DNA of 64,000 nt, taken from positions 552,256 through 616,255 of the forward strand of contig KV918767.1 in NCBI GenBank assembly GCA_002049455.2. The letters run 5' to 3'. This document shows, piece after piece, positions 33,047 through 44,900 of this stretch (position 1 is its first letter; each line of letters starts with the position of its first letter). The translations under genes were made by a program, and so were the position numbers. Below the pieces are notes generated by a model. That model made no database searches, was not told the DNA's origin, and saw nothing but the letters and a program-made list of their open reading frames with translations. Source of the DNA: Porphyra umbilicalis. Its lineage: Eukaryota; Rhodophyta; Bangiophyceae; Bangiales; Bangiaceae.

Positions 33047-34825
33047 ATGGCCCCCCCCCCCCCCCCATCCACATCTCGCCCGAGGTGGCGGCGACGCTCG
33101 CGCGCGGCGGACCGGTCGTCGCCCTCGAATCGACGCTCATCTGCCACGGCATGCCGTACCCGGTTAACCTCGCGACCGCCCGCTCCTTGGAGGCGGCCGT
33201 CCGCGCCGCGGGCGCCGTCCCCGCCACCATTGCGCTCCTCGGGGGCACCCCCACCGTCGGCGTTGACGGCGGCGGCCTCGCGCACCTCGCCGCCCACGGC
33301 GGGCGGATCCGCAAAGTCGGGCGGCGGGGCATTGCCGCCGCCGCCGCCGCCGCCGCCGACGGCGCCACGACCGTGAGCGCAACGGCGGCGATTGCGGCGG
33401 CGGCGGGGGTGCGGGTGTTTGCCACGGGGGGGCTCGGCGGCGTCCACCGGGGCGTTGCCGCCACGTGGGATGTGAGCGAGGATGTGGGCGCCCTCGGCGC
33501 CCTCCGCGTCGCCGTCGTGTGTGCGGGGATCAAGTCGCTGGTGGATGTGGCCAAGAGCCTCGAAGCGTTGGAGAGTGCGGGCGTGGGCGTCTACACCCTC
33601 GACTTGGAGGGCGGCGGGGGCGGGGGGGGCGCCGACCGCGTCGGCCCCCCCGCCCCGCCCTTCCCCGCCTTTTACACGCGCGACAGTGGCGTGCCCTCCC
33701 CCGCCGTCCTCCCCTCCATCGCCGCCGCGGCGGCGGTGCTCGTCGCCGCCGACGCCCTCCCAACGTCCCCCGCCGGGGAGGTGCTCGCCGTCCCCATCCC
33801 CGCCGCTGCCGCCGCCGACGGGGCGGTCGTCGGCGGCGCCATTGACGCGGCGCTCGCCGAGGCGCGGGCGCGGCGGCTGGCGGGGCCGGCCGTCACCCCG
33901 TTCCTCCTCGCCCGCGTCGCGGAGCTGTCGGGCGGCGCGTCGTTGGCGGCCAACCGGGCGCTCGCCGCGCACAATGCGGGGGTGGCGGGGCGCCTCGCCG
34001 TCGCGTATGCCGCCGCGCGGCGTGGCGGGGGGGGGGGGGGGGGGGGTGGTGGCCCCCGCCCGCCGCCGACAGCGGCGGTGGCGCGACCGCTGCTGCCGGC
34101 GGCAGCGCCGTTGGCGGGTGGCGGGGCGGCCACCCCCGCCCCGCGCCTCGTCGTCGTCGGCGCCATTGCGCACGACGTGTACGCAACGGCGGGCGGCGGC
34201 GGCGGCGGGGCGGCACCCGCCGTCCCCGGCACGAGCAACCCCGGCGTCGTGCACCCCCCGACCGTCGGCGGGGTCGCGCACAACATTGCGCTCGCGGCGG
34301 CGCGCAGCGCGCTGCTGCCGCCCGACGGGGTGCTGCTCGTGGCGCCGACGGGCGCCCCCCCCCCCCCCCCCCCACCGACGGTGGGTCGGGCCCCCCCCCC
34401 GCCCCCCCCGCCCCCCCCCCGCCCTCGTCGCCCACTTGGCGGCGGTCGGCCTCCCCGCCGGCGGCCTCGTGCCCGTCCCCGGCGGCCGCCCGCCGACCTA
34501 CCTCGCCGTCCACGACCGGTGCGGGGAGCTCCTCGTCGGCGTTGCGGATATGGGCCTCCCCGCCTCCCCGTGGTGGCCCGCCGCCCCGCCGCGCGTCGCC
34601 GCGGCGGTGCGCCGCGCGGCGGTCGTTGTGCTCGACGCCAATGTGGGCGCCGCCGACGGGGCGGCGGTCGTTGCGTCTGCCGCCGACCACGCGACCGTGT
34701 GGGTCGAGCCCGTGTCCGTTGCCAAGGCGCGGCGGCTGGCCGCGTGGCCTGCGGCGGCGCTGAGGCGGGTGGATTGGGTGTCGCCAAACGGGCTCGAGTT
34801 GGGGGCCCTCGCCGCCGCGCTGCGC

Positions 34826-34860
<35 letters not shown>

Positions 34861-35391
34861 GGGTGGCGGCGCAGGGGGCGGCGGCGGCGACACGGGCGGC
34901 GGCGGTGGCGGCGGTGCGTGCGCCCCCGACGGCGACGGCGACGGCGACGATGCGGCGGCGGCGGTGGTGCTCGGCGCCGGCATCCGCAACGTCCTTTTGA
35001 CGCGCGGCGCCGGCGGGGCGGTGTGGTACGGCCCCCCCCCCCCGGGGGCGGCCCCCCCCGGCGGGTGTCCCTCCCCCCCGTCCCCGCGCGCCGCGTCGTT
35101 TCCACGACGGGCGCCGGCGACACGCTCGTCGGCGTTGCCGCCGCGGCGCTGGCGGCGGCGGCGGCGGCGCCTTCGGAGGCGGCCACGGTGGCCGCCCTGC
35201 GCCTCGGCGCGGCGGCCGCGGCGGTGAGCGTGGGGGGGGTGGACCCCGTGGGGGGGGGGGGGGGGGGGGGGGGCTCCACTGGCGTGTGCTGCAAGCGGCG
35301 GTGGGGGGGGGGGGGCGCGGGGGCGCCTGTAGGGGCGGGCCAGCGGCCGTGGGGGGGTGGACGGGAGCGTGGTGGGCTGCGGCGGCTGTGA
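33047..35391 (+). CDS. Bifunctional pseudouridine-5'-phosphate glycosidase / pseudouridine kinase
   Basis: The first half is a PsiMP glycosidase (IndA/YeiN family): HISPEVAATLARGGPVVALE followed by STLICHGMPYPVN, then AVPATIALLGGTPTVGV, VFATGGLGGVHRG, VVCAGIKSLVDVAKSLEALE and FYTRDSGVPSPAVL, to about 34,010. After a Gly-rich linker a PfkB sugar-kinase domain follows: APRLVVVGAIAHDVYA, PGTSNPGVVHPPTVGGVAHN, VWVEPVSVAKARRL, DWVSPNGLELGALAAAL and the catalytic signature VVSTTGAGDTLVGVAA near 35100-35150. Together these phosphorylate pseudouridine and split PsiMP to uracil and ribose-5-phosphate. Frame changes fall in the C16 run at 33051-33066, C-runs at 34354-34425 and 35033-35060. The 3' end is uncertain because of the G-run at 35251-35271. 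No targeting signal is seen. Confidence 0.88.
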
Positions 35392-35720
35392 ATGGAAAAA
35401 AGGGTGGGGCGTGGTGGGGACGTGGATGGGAGCCATCCGCCCGGGTGTGGGTGTCCCATGGGGGGCTCCAAGAGTTGCTCTCACACGGTTGCTCAAAGAG
35501 TTTCTTTACTTGGTGCCGCGCGGGCCCCGCCGTGATGAGGCCGTCGACACGGTCTGCCTCTATCCACCCCTGTACAGTGCTACGCCGCCGCGCGGCGTGC
35601 CACCCACAGCGCGCACCGGGGCACGCGCGGCGCCCACCGGCGCCCCCACCCCTCGCGCTCGAAAACAACGGCACGGTCGCAGGGGGCCCAAGCGCCCCGC
35701 CCCCCCCCTCCCCCCCCCCC
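35392..35720. other. Convergent 3' region
   Basis: This is a 329-bp spacer between the pseudouridine gene (+) and the P450 gene (-). It contains one TGTACAGTG half-site at 35571 and a C-run at 35699-35720. Nothing else was recognised. Confidence 0.4.
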
Positions 35721-37985
35721 CTAGGCCACCGACACGGGCGCCCCCGCCGGCCGCGCCGGCACGTACCCCGGCCGCCGGCGGAGGCGCATGTCCATCCCCG
35801 ACGGGAAGCTCACCGTGGACGCATACTCTGCATTGAGCGTGTCGGTCGTGCGCACGAGGACGTACCGGCGGAGGAGCATGGCGAGGATGATTTTCGACTC
35901 GAGCACCGCAATCCGCGCGCCGAGACACACCCGCGGCCCCGCGCCAAAGGGGATGTGCGTCAGCGGGTGGCGGCACGCCGCCTCGGGGGCGGCAAAGCGC
36001 TCGGGGCGGAACGCGTCGGGCTCGGGCCACAGCCGCTCCAGCCGCCCGAGCGCGTAGGGGGACATGAGGACGGAGGAGCCGGCCGGCACGGCGTAGCCGC
36101 CCACCACATCGTCCGCCGCCGACACGCGGCCGACGAGGGCGGTGGGGGGGTACAGGCGGAGCGCCTCGTTGAGCACGTGGCCCAGGTACTCGAGGCGGTC
36201 CACATCCGCGGGCGTGACGGGGTCCCGGTCGCCGAGCTGCGTGCGGAGCTCGTTGAGGATTTTGGCAGCGACGCGCTCGTCGCCCGCCACGAGGAAGAGC
36301 GTCGCGCCGAGCGCCGACGCGGTCGTCTCGTGGCCGGCAAAGATCACGTCGTGGACGTCCCACCGCAGGTCATCGTCGGTAAACGCCGCGGCCGTGCGGT
36401 CCGAGTCCCGCGCGGCGAGGAGGAGGCCGAGCAGGTCCGTACGGGGGGGGGGCAGCGCCGCCGCGCCGCCGCCGGCCGCCGCCGCCGCCGCCGTCGCCGC
36501 CGACGCGTCATGGCCGGCCGCGGCGGTGGCCGTGTCCACCGCGCCGCCCCCCTCCCCCACCGCCGCCAACGCCGCCTGCGTCTTTTCCGCCGACATGCGC
36601 GCGCGGCGCGCGCGGATGAGGGACAGCTCAATGTCGCGGAGCTTGTCCATATCCTCCTCAATCGCCGCCCGCGCGGGCGTGCGCATGACCCGCCACAGGG
36701 GCACCGGCGCCTTGACGAGGTCGAGCACCCCCGCGAGCACCCGCGACAGGCGCGTCTCAATCTCGTGGCCGCCCGCGTCCATCGCCCCAAACTCCACCCC
36801 AAACGCAAACGCGCCAATCGTGTCGAGCGCGAGCAGCCGCATGTCCGCGTGCACATTGACGACGGCGTCGAGTTTGCCCGGCCGCGCCCACAGCTCGTCG
36901 AGCAGGTAGGACGCGTGGTGGCCGACCGAGTCGCAAAAGGATTGGAGGAGGGCGGGGGAGCGGAAGGCGCCCGACGCGGCGCGCCGGTGGACGGCCCAGT
37001 ATTTGCCCTGGGAGAAGACGAGGCCGCGGAGGGTGCCCGCGTACAGCAGCCGCTCAAAGCCAATCGGCACCCACCGGCCGAGGTAGTTGCGCGCGTTGGT
37101 CGACAAGACGTGCTCCAGCATCTCGGGGTCGGTGACGAGCAGCAGCGTGTCGTTGAGGATGCGGAATTTGACAAACGGGCCGTAGCGCCGCGCGTAGCCG
37201 AGCATCACGTCGTTGAGGCCGGTAAAGGCCACGTCGAGGGCGTTGCCGACGCCGGGCAACGCTCGTGGGCCGGGCGCGTCGGCCAGGGGAGTCGCATCCT
37301 CGTACGACACGTGCGCGGCGGCGGCGGCGCGCCTCGCCGCGGCCCGCCGCTCGGCCGTTTCACGGAGGGAGGGGGCGGCGAGGGGTGACGCCAGGCTGGC
37401 CACATCCTCCTCTTCCCGGCGGGGGGGGACGGACTCTGTCGCTGCCCCGTTGCTGCCTGCCGCCCTGCTGCTGCGGACAGGCCCGTTGTCAGTGGCCGCC
37501 GCATCGGTCACCGCCCCGTTTGTCGCCGCCCCGTTCGTCACCGCCCCGTTTGTCGCCGCCCCATTTGTCGCCGCCCCGTTGGTCACAGCCCCGTTGGCCA
37601 CAGCCCCGTTTGTCGCAGCCCCGTTTGTCGCAGCCCCGCTTGCCGCTGCCCCGTTTGTCGCCGCTGCCGCCTTCATGGCCGCCGCCCCGTTGCCGCTCGA
37701 CGCTTCATTGGTGCCCGCCGCCCCATTGCTGGCGGCCGCCTCCTTGCCAGAGGCCACCCCGTTGGTCGATGCCGACGCTCCAGCGGCCGCCGACGGGGGC
37801 GACTCGGACGCGCCATTGCCGCCGGCAGCACACCGCACCACCGACGGGGGCGTCTGCCGCCGCACCCGCGGCGTCGACAGTGGCCGACGCCGACATTGCC
37901 GCGCGCTGCCGACGCCAACGGCGGCCGGCGCGGGCGGCCACGCGGGCGGGGTGACAAACGCGGGCGCGGACGGGCCGCCGCTCAT
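35721..37985 (-). CDS. CYP97-like cytochrome P450, probable plastid carotenoid hydroxylase
   Basis: An intact single-exon frame of 754 residues. The N-terminus is Ser/Pro/Arg-rich with VVRCAAG near residue 50, typical of a plastid transit peptide. A long linker (about residues 60-170) contains tandem NGAATNGA-type repeats. The P450 fold starts at LADAPGPRALPGVGNALDVA, with NARNYLGRWVPIGFERLLYA and SQGKYWAVHRRAASGAF. Key motifs are the I-helix FAGHETTASAL (about 553), the K-helix NEALRLYPPTAL with ExxR (about 608), and the haem loop PFGAGPRVCLGARIA with the Cys ligand near residue 683. These features and the sequence context match CYP97 enzymes that hydroxylate carotene rings for zeaxanthin/lutein synthesis. 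Substrate is inferred from family. A low-complexity insert lies before the I-helix (residues about 470-510). Confidence 0.85.
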   Translation of the reverse strand: MSGGPSAPAFVTPPAWPPAPAAVGVGSARQCRRRPLSTPRVRRQTPPSVVRCAAGGNGASESPPSAAAGASASTNGVASGKEAAASNGAAGTNEASSGNGAAAMKAAAATNGAAASGAATNGAATNGAVANGAVTNGAATNGAATNGAVTNGAATNGAVTDAAATDNGPVRSSRAAGSNGAATESVPPRREEEDVASLASPLAAPSLRETAERRAAARRAAAAAHVSYEDATPLADAPGPRALPGVGNALDVAFTGLNDVMLGYARRYGPFVKFRILNDTLLLVTDPEMLEHVLSTNARNYLGRWVPIGFERLLYAGTLRGLVFSQGKYWAVHRRAASGAFRSPALLQSFCDSVGHHASYLLDELWARPGKLDAVVNVHADMRLLALDTIGAFAFGVEFGAMDAGGHEIETRLSRVLAGVLDLVKAPVPLWRVMRTPARAAIEEDMDKLRDIELSLIRARRARMSAEKTQAALAAVGEGGGAVDTATAAAGHDASAATAAAAAAGGGAAALPPPRTDLLGLLLAARDSDRTAAAFTDDDLRWDVHDVIFAGHETTASALGATLFLVAGDERVAAKILNELRTQLGDRDPVTPADVDRLEYLGHVLNEALRLYPPTALVGRVSAADDVVGGYAVPAGSSVLMSPYALGRLERLWPEPDAFRPERFAAPEAACRHPLTHIPFGAGPRVCLGARIAVLESKIILAMLLRRYVLVRTTDTLNAEYASTVSFPSGMDMRLRRRPGYVPARPAGAPVSVA
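37500..37690 (-). repeat. Coding tandem repeat in the P450 linker
   Basis: A 15-18 bp unit centred on GGCGGCGACAAACGGGGC (minus strand) is repeated about twelve times and encodes Asn-Gly-Ala-Ala-Thr/Val-Thr units. Near-identical copies suggest recent slippage. All unit lengths keep the frame. Confidence 0.85.
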
Positions 37986-38981
37986 CGTGGCGGGGGGGTA
38001 GGGGGACCTCGACGGCGGCGACGGCGGCAGCGACAGCGGCGGCGGCGGCGACGGCCAAGATGCGCAGCGCCGCGGAGATTCCGTCGGCGGGGACGCTGCC
38101 AGCAACGCCCACACGGCGGGCGTCGGCGTCGCGGGGCACCGCGGCGCGCCACGCCCCGCCCGACCCGGCGGCCGCCACGCGCGGCGGCACGCTGCCGAAT
38201 CCATGCCCCGCCGCCCCGGGCGCCGGGTGCCGCGCACCCCCCACCGCAGCCGCGGCGGCGGACGGCGGAGCAGGGGCAGAGCTGCAGACAGACTCAACGG
38301 CGGCGTGCAAGGTCGGTCGGGGGGCTTGGTCGCGCCGCCACACCCCCAATGCCATTTGCGGCTGGAAAGCGGGCGCGCGGGGGAACACGCGCCAGCGGGA
38401 TCCTCCTGCGGCAGCCGTGCGGCCGACGGCATCGACCAGGCGGTTCCACCGCCGCGGCCGCCCATTGGCCCCCCGCCGTGACGGAGCTGCGCAGCGTGGA
38501 AATTGGCCACCGGCCGGCCGACTGCCGAGCTCATCGGGATCGTAGCACCCTTCGAAGAGACAAAAGTGGCCCGCCTCGAGGTCACCCGGACTGCGTGCGG
38601 GGCGGGCAGCGACCTCGGTGACTTCGTGGCGGGGTGCGTTGCTCGTGGACACGGCCATGCGGTGGCGGTGCTTCCCGTGCTTCCACTCCCGCCGCCTGCG
38701 TTGCTCCTCGCTCGCCAACGCGGCGTAGGAAGTGCACCTCACTCGTGTCCCCCCAAGACCTCTACAATGCACTACCGATTGCGATGAGATAAGTCAATTG
38801 TACAGTACGCCATCTGCCGGCCGTGTCGACGAGGACGCACGGCCCTTCCGAAAAGAAAAAGAACACAAACCTCAAGCAACAGCGACCGCCGCACAACTTA
38901 ACCCCACTCAAAGCGACTGAGCGCCTCCACATGGCAAGCAAAGGAGGTCCTCCGCCTGCCCACCCCCCCACGCGCGCAAGC
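37986..38981. other. Spacer between Sen1-like (upstream) and P450 (downstream) minus-strand genes
   Basis: This region holds the 3' end of the helicase gene and the promoter of the P450 gene. The lower-GC part is 38,480-38,940 and includes a GTACAGTAC motif at 38800-38808. The part next to the P450 start is GC-rich with CGGCGG repeats. No recognisable coding sequence. Confidence 0.45.
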
Positions 38982-41900
38982 TCACGGCGGCGCCGGCCGG
39001 TCGTCACGCCGCGTCGCGCTCGCATACGCCGCCGACGTGCGGCCGACGGACGAGAGCACGGAGCGGAGGTCAAAGCCGCCACGGCCCCGGCCACCACCCC
39101 CCCCGCCGGCACCGCCGCCGCGGCGCGCCGCCGGCCGCGGCGCGCCGTCCGCCGCGGACCGCCCGCCCGCCGTGGCCAGCGGCAGCGGCGGCGGCGGCAC
39201 CGCGGGCACGCGCCTCGTGGCGGCAACGGCGGCAGCCGCGGCGGTGGGGGCCTCCGAACGGGGCCGGGCGGCCAACCGCGGGTCCCGGCTCGACGGCGCG
39301 GCGGTTCCCACGTGCCGATCACGACTCCGCTCGTCCCGGCCGCGCTCCCGGTCGCCCCGCCGGTCACGGTCGCGGTCGCGGTCGCGGCCGCGATCGTCGC
39401 GCTGACCAACGTCGCGTGCCGACGAGTGGCGCTCCCGCGGGTCCCCGCCCCGCAGGTCCCGCTCCCGAGGCGCCCGGCTGCTGGGGGCCGACGCCCGCGC
39501 CTCCCACTCTCGGAGGGGCTCGTCCCGCTGCCGTGGCGCCCGCTCCCGCTCGTCCCGACCACGCCGTGGGTCCCGCGTCAAAGGTGGGGGCGCCTCCTCG
39601 TGACGGCCCCGCCGCGTGGGCGACGCCGTCGGCCGCGGTGGCGGCGGCGGCGGCGGTGACGGCAACGGCCGCGCGCCGCCCGCCGCCGTGGCCATCGGTA
39701 GCAGCAGGCCCGGCCGTGCGGGCGGCCGCGGCGACGATGCGGGTGCTCGCGGAGACTGGGCCGGCTGCGGTGGCGACGGCCGCCGCCCCCCGCCGCCCGC
39801 AGCCGCAGCGGCGGGCAGAAGCAAGCCCGGCCGAGCGGGCGCCCGCGGGACCGGCGCGGAAGCGGCCGCGGCGGCGGCAGCGGCCGCCGTTGTCGACGGC
39901 CGCGGTCCGACGGCGGCGACCGTTGGGCAACGCACCGGGGGCGCGGCGGCGGGCCTCGCGCCGCCCCCGCCGCCGCGGGTCGGCCCGACCGCGTCGGCAA
40001 TGGCACGGCGGCGATCGGCCGCCGCATCGCGCTGCCGCGCGGCCGCTGCAGCGGTAGCAGCGGGCGGCAGGGGGCGTGCCACGTCCCGTCTGCCGCACGG
40101 TGGGGCAGTCGTCGACGACGCCTCGCGGCTCGAGCCGTCGTCGAGGAGCGAAGCGTACACATCGCCGCGGGCGGCGACGGAGCGTAGCTTGGCCGGGAGG
40201 GGCTTGGAGGGCGGAACCGTCCGGGAGGGGGACAGGGAGACCGCCGGTGGTAGTGGGGGGGGGGAGTGACCGTCCGACCCGCAAGGGGGGACCGCGCGAG
40301 GGGAGAGGTCCGGATGGGCGGCGGGGAGCCCCGAGGCAGTGAGACGCGGGCGGGAGGAGAGGGCGCCAGCGGCGGCGCTTTGTCCACGTCCATGGAATCT
40401 GCAGGCGGCGACGCCAGGCGGCGACCGGCGGATAAATGCGGCGACGGTGCCGCCTCGACCGGTGGATGGTCATCGACATCCATCGCTTCTGCGCCTGGCT
40501 GCGCACTGAAGGTCGTGCCAGTAGCGACGGCCGGCACTGGCTCAATGTCCATCGCATCAGCACCCACGCCTTGCGGTGGCACGTCACCGACCGTTGGCGA
40601 CGCAGGTGACCGCCGGCCGCCCGCTGCGCCGCCCCCATCACCTGCTACCGGGTACGCGGCGCCTCGCAGCGGTGCGGACTTGTCGCCGTCCCCTGACGCA
40701 CCACGTGGCGGCGCCGACGGTAGTGGCCGGTTTTCCTGCTCTGCTATCGCATCCACGACTGGCAGCGGCGTCGCGGCCAGGGCGACCGCGCGCTCCCGCG
40801 CTGCCGCCACCGCCGTCGCCTCGATGCGGGCGACTGGCCGCCCCCGCGACGCGGCGGCGCGCTCGGGGAAAAGTGCACCGAGGCTCTGCTCCGACACTGA
40901 CGCCAAGCGACCCATCTCCCGCACGCACTGCACCTGGCGGGACCACGCGGGGGAACGGGTCGCCAACCGGGACGCGTCGCCAACAACGATCAGCGAGTAC
41001 TTGGCGCGCGTTACCGCCACGTTGAGCCGTCGCTGGTCGGCCACAAAGCCAATGCCGCCGCCGCCACCGCCGCCACCGCCGCGCACCGTGGAGAGGACGA
41101 CGATGCCCGTCTCGCGCCCCTGTACGCCGTCAATAGTCGACACGTCCACGCCAAGGCCCGACAGCGCCCAGGAGCGCTCGACCTCGCGCCGCAGGAGGCC
41201 CACCTGGCTCTTGTACGGGCTGAGCACCACAATCTGGCCGGTCAGCTCGGCGCGGTCGACGACCAAGACGAGCGTCTCGAGGACGGCCACGACGACGCGT
41301 GCCTCAAAGGGGTTGTTGACGGACCCCCCCGACTGGCGTTGCTCGCCGCCACCCCCGCCGCCATCCCGCCCGCCGCCCGTATCCAGCATCGTCAGCGGCC
41401 CAAAGCGGCGGTGCGCATCCCCGTGAAAGATGCGAGTGTAGCCGGGCGCTTGCACCATGGGCGCGTTGGCGAGGCGCCCGCCGTAAAAGTGAGCCGACGG
41501 GAAGGCGCTCAGCGCGGGGTGCATCCGATATTGGGTTCGGAGCATGTGCACCGACTCGGGGCGAGCCGACTGCAGGCGCTCGAAAAGGCTGCGCGCAAAC
41601 GCCTCGGCAGGGCGACCCGACTGAGCCAAGACCGTCGCGGGCAGCTGCTGCGGGTCGCCGACAAGCACGACCCGGCCGAGCCGCGGGGCTGCACCCGTCG
41701 GCCCACTGGGCGCTGCAGCGACGCCCGTCGAGCCCAAGCCGCGGCCACCGCCACCGGCACCGCCGCCATACGCACCGGTCGTTGCGGAATCGGCGTCGGC
41801 CGACGACGTAGCCGCACCGACCGACGCACACACGCTCACCGCACCGACCATGGGGATGAGCACGTCCGGCTCGACCGCCTGGGCGGCCTCGTCCACAATG

Positions 41901-44900
41901 AGCGCGTCGAACGGCGCCGCCGCCCCCGCGACAGACAGTTCCTCCGACGCCGCCGCTGACAGCGTGGAAAAGACAATCGACGCGTTGGTCACTAGCCGCT
42001 GCTTACGCGCGATGCTCAGACGCTGCTCCTCCCGCTCAGCGTCGGCCACGACCGCCGACGCACGGGTAAGAGCTCGCCCAGCCGCCTGCTTCTCCTCATG
42101 CAGCTTGGTCAAGACGGCCGTCAGGCGGCGGTATTCGCGCTCAAACTCCGCCGCCCGCTCTGTGTCGGTAGGCGGCTTGGCCGGCCCCGCGGCGGCGGCG
42201 CCCGCCACCGCAGGGGCGGGCGCAGCGGGCTTGCCGCCGCCCCGCCGCGCCGCATCATCGTCTGCACGCAGCTGCCGGCGTTGGCGGTCAATGGTGCCGA
42301 CTTCGGAGCTGAGCCGCCTGACTTCCCCACGAAGGCGGTCGCGCTCCTCCCGCGCGCGCACATCCGACTCATGGCGGCTGCCGGCGGCGCCGCGCATGTT
42401 GGCGCCGCCACCACCCCCCCCCGCTGATGAACTGTCCCCGCCATCCTCCGCCGCCTCGCCCGCGCGACTGGACCGCAGCAGCTCGGACAGCGACACCGCC
42501 TTGGCCGCGTCGTTGGAGCCGCCCGCGCCGATGCGCAGGATGCGGGGCACCGCCACGCCCCCGTCGGGTAGATACAAGCCGCCCGAGGAGACGCGCGCGA
42601 GAATTTCGTCCACGGCCGCGTTGGACGGCGCACACACCAGAACGCGCGCCGCGCCGCGCCGGGCTTCGCCGCCGCCGAGCGGCCGGCCCGGAATGTGGGC
42701 GTTGGCAGCGTCGCCCGACAGCTTGTCCGCCAGCAGAGCCGACAACAGGGCAATAATAGTGGACGTCTTGCCCGTCCCAGGCGGACCCTGGATCAGCGTA
42801 AAGCCGTCGCGCGCAGAGGTTGGCGAGACACCGCCGCCCGCGGGCGTCTTGGGGGCCAAGACCGACCGCCCAACCGCGCGGACCGCCGACGCCTGGGACG
42901 GGTTGAGACGGCCAATGCCGACGAGCCGCGCCACGACGCGCTCGCCCGTCCCGGACGCCATGTCAAACGGCCTGTGGTCAACCCCGTCTGTGCACACGAC
43001 CGTGCCAAATCCCTCAGCAGCGCCCGCCGCCGGGTCCAACAGCGGAATGCGGAGGCTCGGTCGGATTGTCGACGTCAGCGCCAGCGCCGTGTACTGCCGG
43101 TGGAGGGTGACGAGCGACTCAAGCCGGCTCACGCGGAGAGCCCGCCCCGTGGAGGGGGCGTCCACCCCCGCGGGCAGCGACGTGCGGACGGCCACAAAAG
43201 CGCCGCGGCCAGTGAATTGCACCGACTCAACGACCGCCAAGAGGCGCTTCTCCACAGCTCCGTCGGCAGGCGCGCCACCGCCGCCGTTGCCCGCCCGCCG
43301 CCGCTGCGGCACAAAGAGCAGGCACGCGTCTGTCGAGCGCAGCGTCGACGCAGATGTGTCGGCAAGCCGCGACGCCGCCCGACCCGACGGTCGCAGCTGG
43401 CCGGCGCCCGCGTAGCGGAGGACCAACGATAAAAAGTGGCCGCGCCGCTCGGGGGGAACGGCCACCACAAACGGCGCGCGGCACGCGTAATCGCTGCCGC
43501 TCTGCGCCGGCCTGCCGCTCGCCGACGTAACGTCGAGCTGCTTGTTGGGTGTGGTGCGGCCGTTGAGCGCCGGCATGTTGACCGACGTCACTGGCCGGTT
43601 GGCAAATGGGCAGTTGGCAGCGGCGGTGGCCTCCGCCTCGAGCCCCTTGAGCAGTGACGCGCGCGCCTCGTCCACCACCAGCGGCTCCCAGTAGTCGACA
43701 TACGCCTGCGGCGTCGGGTAGTCAGTTGGCGGCACCCCCGACGCGTAGGCGGGTGTGTCGTTGCCCAAGCGGCTCGGGTTGGCGACCAGGTCGTCCACGT
43801 CCCAAGCGACAATCTGCCGGTGCAAATCCTCCACCGTCTTCATCCGCATCGCCTTGCGGCGAACGACGGTGCGGGGTCGGTGCGCACCGCGGGAGCCCGA
43901 CTCGTCAAACATAACGCGGTGGCGCACCATATCCTCCACCGCCGCCATGTGGGACACGACCCGCGTCGTGCGGTTGGCGTCGTCATCATCTGCCGCTGAC
44001 GGTTCGGCTATCAGTCGCTTTCTGGCTTGGTGCTCCGCACGCGCCAGCTCCAACTTGGAAGGGCCCCGCGGTGCGGCCATCCGCGCCGCCACGGCCGGCG
44101 GCGGGGCGGTGGGGCGGGTCGGCATGTCCAGCCGGTTCTTGGGGTGCCGCGTCGGCAGCTTGCGGCCGCCGGCGCCGGCGCCACGAGCGCCGCCCCCGCC
44201 GCCACCCCCAGATATGGGTGCGGTGCTGGCGCCCCGGGTGGAGCCAAACGCAGCCGCAGACAGAGACGGCATATGGCCGAAGGGCGTGGATGGCGGTCGG
44301 GACTTGGTCGTCCCAAACGGGTGGCTCAGCGACAACCGTCGGGGAGCGGTGGCTGCCGCCGCTGCCGCCGCTGCCGCCGCGGTCGGCCGTCGCCGTGTTG
44401 GGACTTTGGGCGCAAACACCGGAGCGGTCTGTGGAGGCGTCTCGTCCACGTTCTCATCGCTGCTGCTGCTGCTCTCCTCGTCGACCAAGCTGTGCACCAC
44501 GGGCGTCTGTACAGGGAGTGCATCGACGAGGTCAACCTCGTCGCCAGTGCCATCGCCATCCTTCTCCTCCTCCTCAATGTCGTCATCGCCAAAATCAAAG
44601 GCCGTCACGCGTGGCGCCGTCCGCGACCGGGCCGGGCCGACAGCCTTGGATGCCCTTGCGGGCGCACCCGTAATACCCGGCACCCGCCGCTTGCTCGCCG
44701 CCCCCGACGGACCCCCTTCCCGCGACTCGAGGAGCGTGCCAAGCAGCGACTGGGCCGCGCTCGGCAGCGGCGACGCACCACGCGGTGCCAATTCCCGCGC
44801 CGTCAAGACGGAGGAGAGCAGCTTGCGAGAGCCGCTGGCCAGCGGCGGCGCCACCGTCAGGTCAACATCTACCCCATCGTCCGCGTCAACGTCGACGGGC

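Noticed and set aside
33672..35471. Minus-strand frames of about 590-600 codons opposite the pseudouridine gene
   Set aside because: Antisense to two well-conserved enzyme domains and purely low complexity.
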